Assembly (NCBI RefSeq): GCF_001293465.1
Contig: NZ_JSYZ01000007.1
Span: 279,482 to 343,481 of the forward strand
Length of the DNA: 64,000 nt
Source of the DNA: Pseudomonas asplenii
Lineage (GTDB): Bacteria; Pseudomonadota; Gammaproteobacteria; Pseudomonadales; Pseudomonadaceae
Reading direction: 5' to 3'
Positions 61,633 through 64,000 of the stretch are shown in pieces (the first letter of the stretch is position 1; the number at the start of each line of letters is the position of its first letter). Under the pieces are notes generated by a model. It had not been told where the DNA came from. It did no database searches and saw only the letters and a list, made by a program, of their open reading frames with translations. Both the position numbers and the translations under genes were made by a program.

Positions 61633-63003
61633 TCAGCGCAAGCGCTTACGCAGTTCGAGGAAGGTGCGGGCGGCAAAGAGCCCGGCGGGCCGGCTATGGC
61701 GAGGGGCGGATAGCCAGGGCAACAGCACCGCGATCTGCTGGTCAGGTGAATACCGGTTCAACACCTGGCGCAAGAGGCAGGTTTCCGGATCGTCTTGAGC
61801 ATCCTCCGCCGCCCGGCGATGGGCCACTCCCCCCCGGGGAATGCCAACAGGCGTTGAGTCCTGCCACCTTCCCGCAATCCAATCCTTGATCAGTTGCTTC
61901 TCATAGCCATTGAACACCCCGAACATCGCCGCGGCGTCACCCTCGATCAGACGCCAGAAGCGACTGTCTCGCGGGTCCTGGTGACGACGGATCCAGCCCC
62001 GGTCCTGCAAGGCCTGCAAGAACGCCGGAATACACCCCGGTTGCTCCAGCCACTGGTTGACGGTCTTGCCTTCGAAGCGACAGCGATCGGCATGCAGGTA
62101 CTGGCCGGCCAGTCGCTTGCGCTCCAGCATCGACACCACTTCCCGCTCCAGATCGAAAGCCCTGATCACGTCCAGCGTGCCCAGTCCCAGGTCATTGAGC
62201 TGATAACCGCGGGCCACTCGTTGCCAGTACTGTTTGGCGACCATGCCGACCGGCTTCAGTTCGCTGACGGCTTGCACGGCCTTGCGCGCATGGCCCGTGC
62301 TGGCGTTGTCGATGGTGACGTGCAGCGTAAAGTAGTAGGGGTCGATGCCCAATTCGCTCAGCTCGTAGGCGCAGATCAGCAAATGCAGGGGCAACTGCTC
62401 GTAACCCAGGTTGTAACCCAATACCTCCGGCAGGAAGGCATCGGCAGCGTGCCCCAGCGCCAGTTGAATCACACCTTGCCGATAGTGCTCGTCGCCCAGA
62501 TCCGGATCGTGCTCGCAATCTTCTTCGGCCAGCAGCCGGCGATACAGGGCCACATGATTGAGCGCGGCCTCGCCATCCCCCAGCTCCTGCAGATAGGTGG
62601 TGATCAGACCGTCATAGCGATAGTCCCTCCAGTGTTTCAACGTTCCGTACAGCCAGGCGCCATCGACCAGCTTGGTCGGTGCCACGGCCTGCAGGAAGTA
62701 CAGTGCATGCGCCTTGTTGCGCAGATAACGTCGCCCAGCGCCCTGGCGGCGTTCCTGCAGGTAGTGAGCGTACTGCCGGGCGACCTCGGCACAGTGGCCC
62801 TCGACCCAGGCCAGCAGCTGATGGAATTGAGTGGGCAGCGGATGGGCAGCCGGTTCCACCTGTTGCAATTGCTGGTGGAGAACGTCACAGGCCAGCTCCA
62901 CGGGCGGCTCGTCACCCAGGGCCAGCAGTTGCTGGTACAGGTTGCGCAGTGGCGCGCACGGTAGCGGTGCCAAGCTTGCGCTCAGCGCTTTGACTGGCGT
63001 CAT
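61633..63003 (-). CDS. Haem-oxygenase-like iron-containing redox enzyme (HDO family)
   Basis: 456 residues from ATG 63003, AAGGAG upstream (an upstream in-frame TTG is less likely). The HDO-type fold is shown by YLQELGDGEAALNH, LPEVLGYNLGYE and LHVTIDNASTGHA, with Glu140, His150, Glu193, Asp232 and His238 as candidate iron ligands. Relatives (UndA, BesC, SznF type) do O2-dependent oxidative cleavage, hydroxylation or N-oxygenation in natural-product pathways. About 200 extra C-terminal residues are not recognised. First gene of the operon. Confidence 0.82.
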   Translation of the reverse strand: MTPVKALSASLAPLPCAPLRNLYQQLLALGDEPPVELACDVLHQQLQQVEPAAHPLPTQFHQLLAWVEGHCAEVARQYAHYLQERRQGAGRRYLRNKAHALYFLQAVAPTKLVDGAWLYGTLKHWRDYRYDGLITTYLQELGDGEAALNHVALYRRLLAEEDCEHDPDLGDEHYRQGVIQLALGHAADAFLPEVLGYNLGYEQLPLHLLICAYELSELGIDPYYFTLHVTIDNASTGHARKAVQAVSELKPVGMVAKQYWQRVARGYQLNDLGLGTLDVIRAFDLEREVVSMLERKRLAGQYLHADRCRFEGKTVNQWLEQPGCIPAFLQALQDRGWIRRHQDPRDSRFWRLIEGDAAAMFGVFNGYEKQLIKDWIAGRWQDSTPVGIPRGGVAHRRAAEDAQDDPETCLLRQVLNRYSPDQQIAVLLPWLSAPRHSRPAGLFAARTFLELRKRLR

Positions 63004-63433
63004 CGAGTACTCCTTCAAATCAGTGGCTCATGAGGGGAAGAGCCGCTGCGCAAAGGAAAGATTCCATTCCGTTTCATCAATGGCTGATGACCGGTCCTGC
63101 TGACGGAAATTCGCCGTTTCGCTTCATCGGCACCGGGCCTGAAAGAATGCTTCGCGACGGTCGAAGTCTGATAAGGCGCAGCGCTCCTGTCCCTGTTCCA
63201 AAGACCTCAAGGCGAAGCGGCCAAGCCGACGTCGATGCCGCACCGCCCTCCCCTCTCTATACCCCTATTGCAGAAGCACGCCGCTTGCTTATAAGCATCA
63301 AGCGGCAGAAAAACAGCAAACTACCGTTCATCGCCAGAAGAAAATTTAGTTCCAACTTCTCCCACCCACCCCAATCCCAGTTAATGCTCGCCCTGCGGTG
63401 AGCGAAACAACTCAACGAACCAGAGGTATCATC
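63004..63433. other. Intergenic between the HDO operon and the KGG gene
   Basis: 430 bp holding divergent promoters for the leftward operon and the rightward KGG gene. No frame, hairpin or repeat I can support. Confidence 0.5.
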
Positions 63434-63613
63434 ATGACCAGTAAAGGCAATTCGAACCCAGGCAACTTCGCCAACGATCGTGAAAAGGCATCCGAGGCCG
63501 GCAAGAAAGGCGGTCAGGCGTCGGGCGGCAATTTCGCCAACGATAAGCAGAAGGCCTCTGAAGCGGGTAAAAAAGGTGGCCAGCATAGCCACGGTGGTCA
63601 AGGCCGCGGTTGA
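63434..63613 (+). CDS. KGG-repeat stress-induced protein
   Basis: 59 residues. Two near-identical repeats: NPGNFANDREKASEAGKKGG and SGGNFANDKQKASEAGKKGG, the YciG/KGG motif. Such proteins are usually RpoS-controlled and needed for stress tolerance or motility. Highly hydrophilic, no signal. Confidence 0.9.
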   Translation: MTSKGNSNPGNFANDREKASEAGKKGGQASGGNFANDKQKASEAGKKGGQHSHGGQGRG

Positions 63614-63626
63614 TGTCTGAGTCCTT

Positions 63627-63658
63627 GCGCAGGGGCTGCGGCCCTTGCGCCTCTTTTT
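63627..63658 (+). terminator. Terminator of the KGG gene
   Basis: GCGCAGGGGC and GCCCTTGCGC pair with two weak positions, loop TGCG, followed by CTCTTTTT. Confidence 0.65.
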
Positions 63659-64000
63659 GCAAGCCTTGCACCCTGCTCTCTCAGGCTAGGCATGACGACT
63701 CTCGGAGATTGTCCCTTTATTCTGGATAGTCTCTGCTTCGGTATATTCTCTATAAATCGAAAAATCCGGCTGTAATAAAGAAGTCAAACCCAGAGCATTG
63801 ATGGCCCTAAAAAATGTCGAAATTACCGATCATGGGTGTTTCATATTTAAAGTCTATTCTCCTTTCGGGATGAGTTGAAGCTACCAGGCCACTCCTGCTC
63901 GATACGGATGTTGCCTTGCACAACCGCTGCCGTTCAAACGCAATCGGATTGAACTCCCTTCAAGCACTCTGCTTCATACCTTAGGCTGTGTACGAAATTG
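63659..64000. other. Right-edge region without a recognised gene
   Basis: 342 bp, noticeably AT-richer than average around 63710-63860; no supported gene. May be the upstream region of a gene past the window. Confidence 0.4.

Noticed and set aside
63434..63613. The two 20-residue KGG repeats as a CRISPR-like or mobile repeat
   Set aside because: They are in-frame protein repeats of a known family without spacers.

Overview
The window reads as a GC-rich gammaproteobacterial chromosome, almost certainly Pseudomonas (fluorescens/putida type). The basis is the gene content: a FecI/FecR iron-starvation pair, an AmaB/HglS lysine-catabolic cluster, a CusCBA copper exporter, a KGG-repeat stress protein and remnants of a PFGI/PAGI-type conjugative element.

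Positions 1176-35217 are a 34,042-bp Mu-like transposable prophage that looks complete. Its ends can be fixed to the base. It starts TGT and ends ACA, it is flanked by a direct 5-bp duplication TCTCT (1171-1175 and 35218-35222), and inverted transposase-site motifs (core TTTGGCAC) lie at the same 15-bp distance from each terminus. It inserted between fecI and a fatty-acid-hydroxylase gene without breaking either. Order from the left: a leftward repressor; an operator/early-promoter region; Ner; transposase A (DDE) and ATPase B; about ten small early genes (DUF3164, DUF2786, GemA); a Mor activator; a lysis cassette (holin, endolysin, Rz with embedded Rz1); the DUF2730/DUF3486 packaging genes; terminase, portal, and MuF fused to a toxin-like domain; virion morphogenesis protein; protease I with nested scaffold Z; major head protein T; connectors; contractile tail sheath and tube; a chaperone with a -1 frameshift; tape measure; baseplate; and a short tail fibre. 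Two small genes on the opposite strand (14107-14574 and 17721-17936) are wedged into the head operon as probable cargo.

To the right lie host genes: a hydroxylase; two exported proteins of unknown role; a MocR-type regulator divergent from a DMT transporter; an MsbA-like ABC exporter; the cusC-cusB-cusA operon with a small Met/His/Cys-rich exported protein; a lysine-degradation cluster (hglS and a class III aminotransferase divergent from amaB) that covers L-piperideine-6-carboxylate to 2-hydroxyglutarate; an amino-acid ABC importer divergent from a homocysteine S-methyltransferase; a decayed conjugative-element end (TraG-like, DUF3742); several small membrane proteins; and a tight three-gene operon (haem-oxygenase-like diiron enzyme, SAM methyltransferase, GCS2-type ligase) that could be an uncharacterised small-molecule pathway. 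A KGG stress protein lies beyond it.

All calls are from reading the sequence only. Family names come from recognised motifs and gene order; no database search was run.
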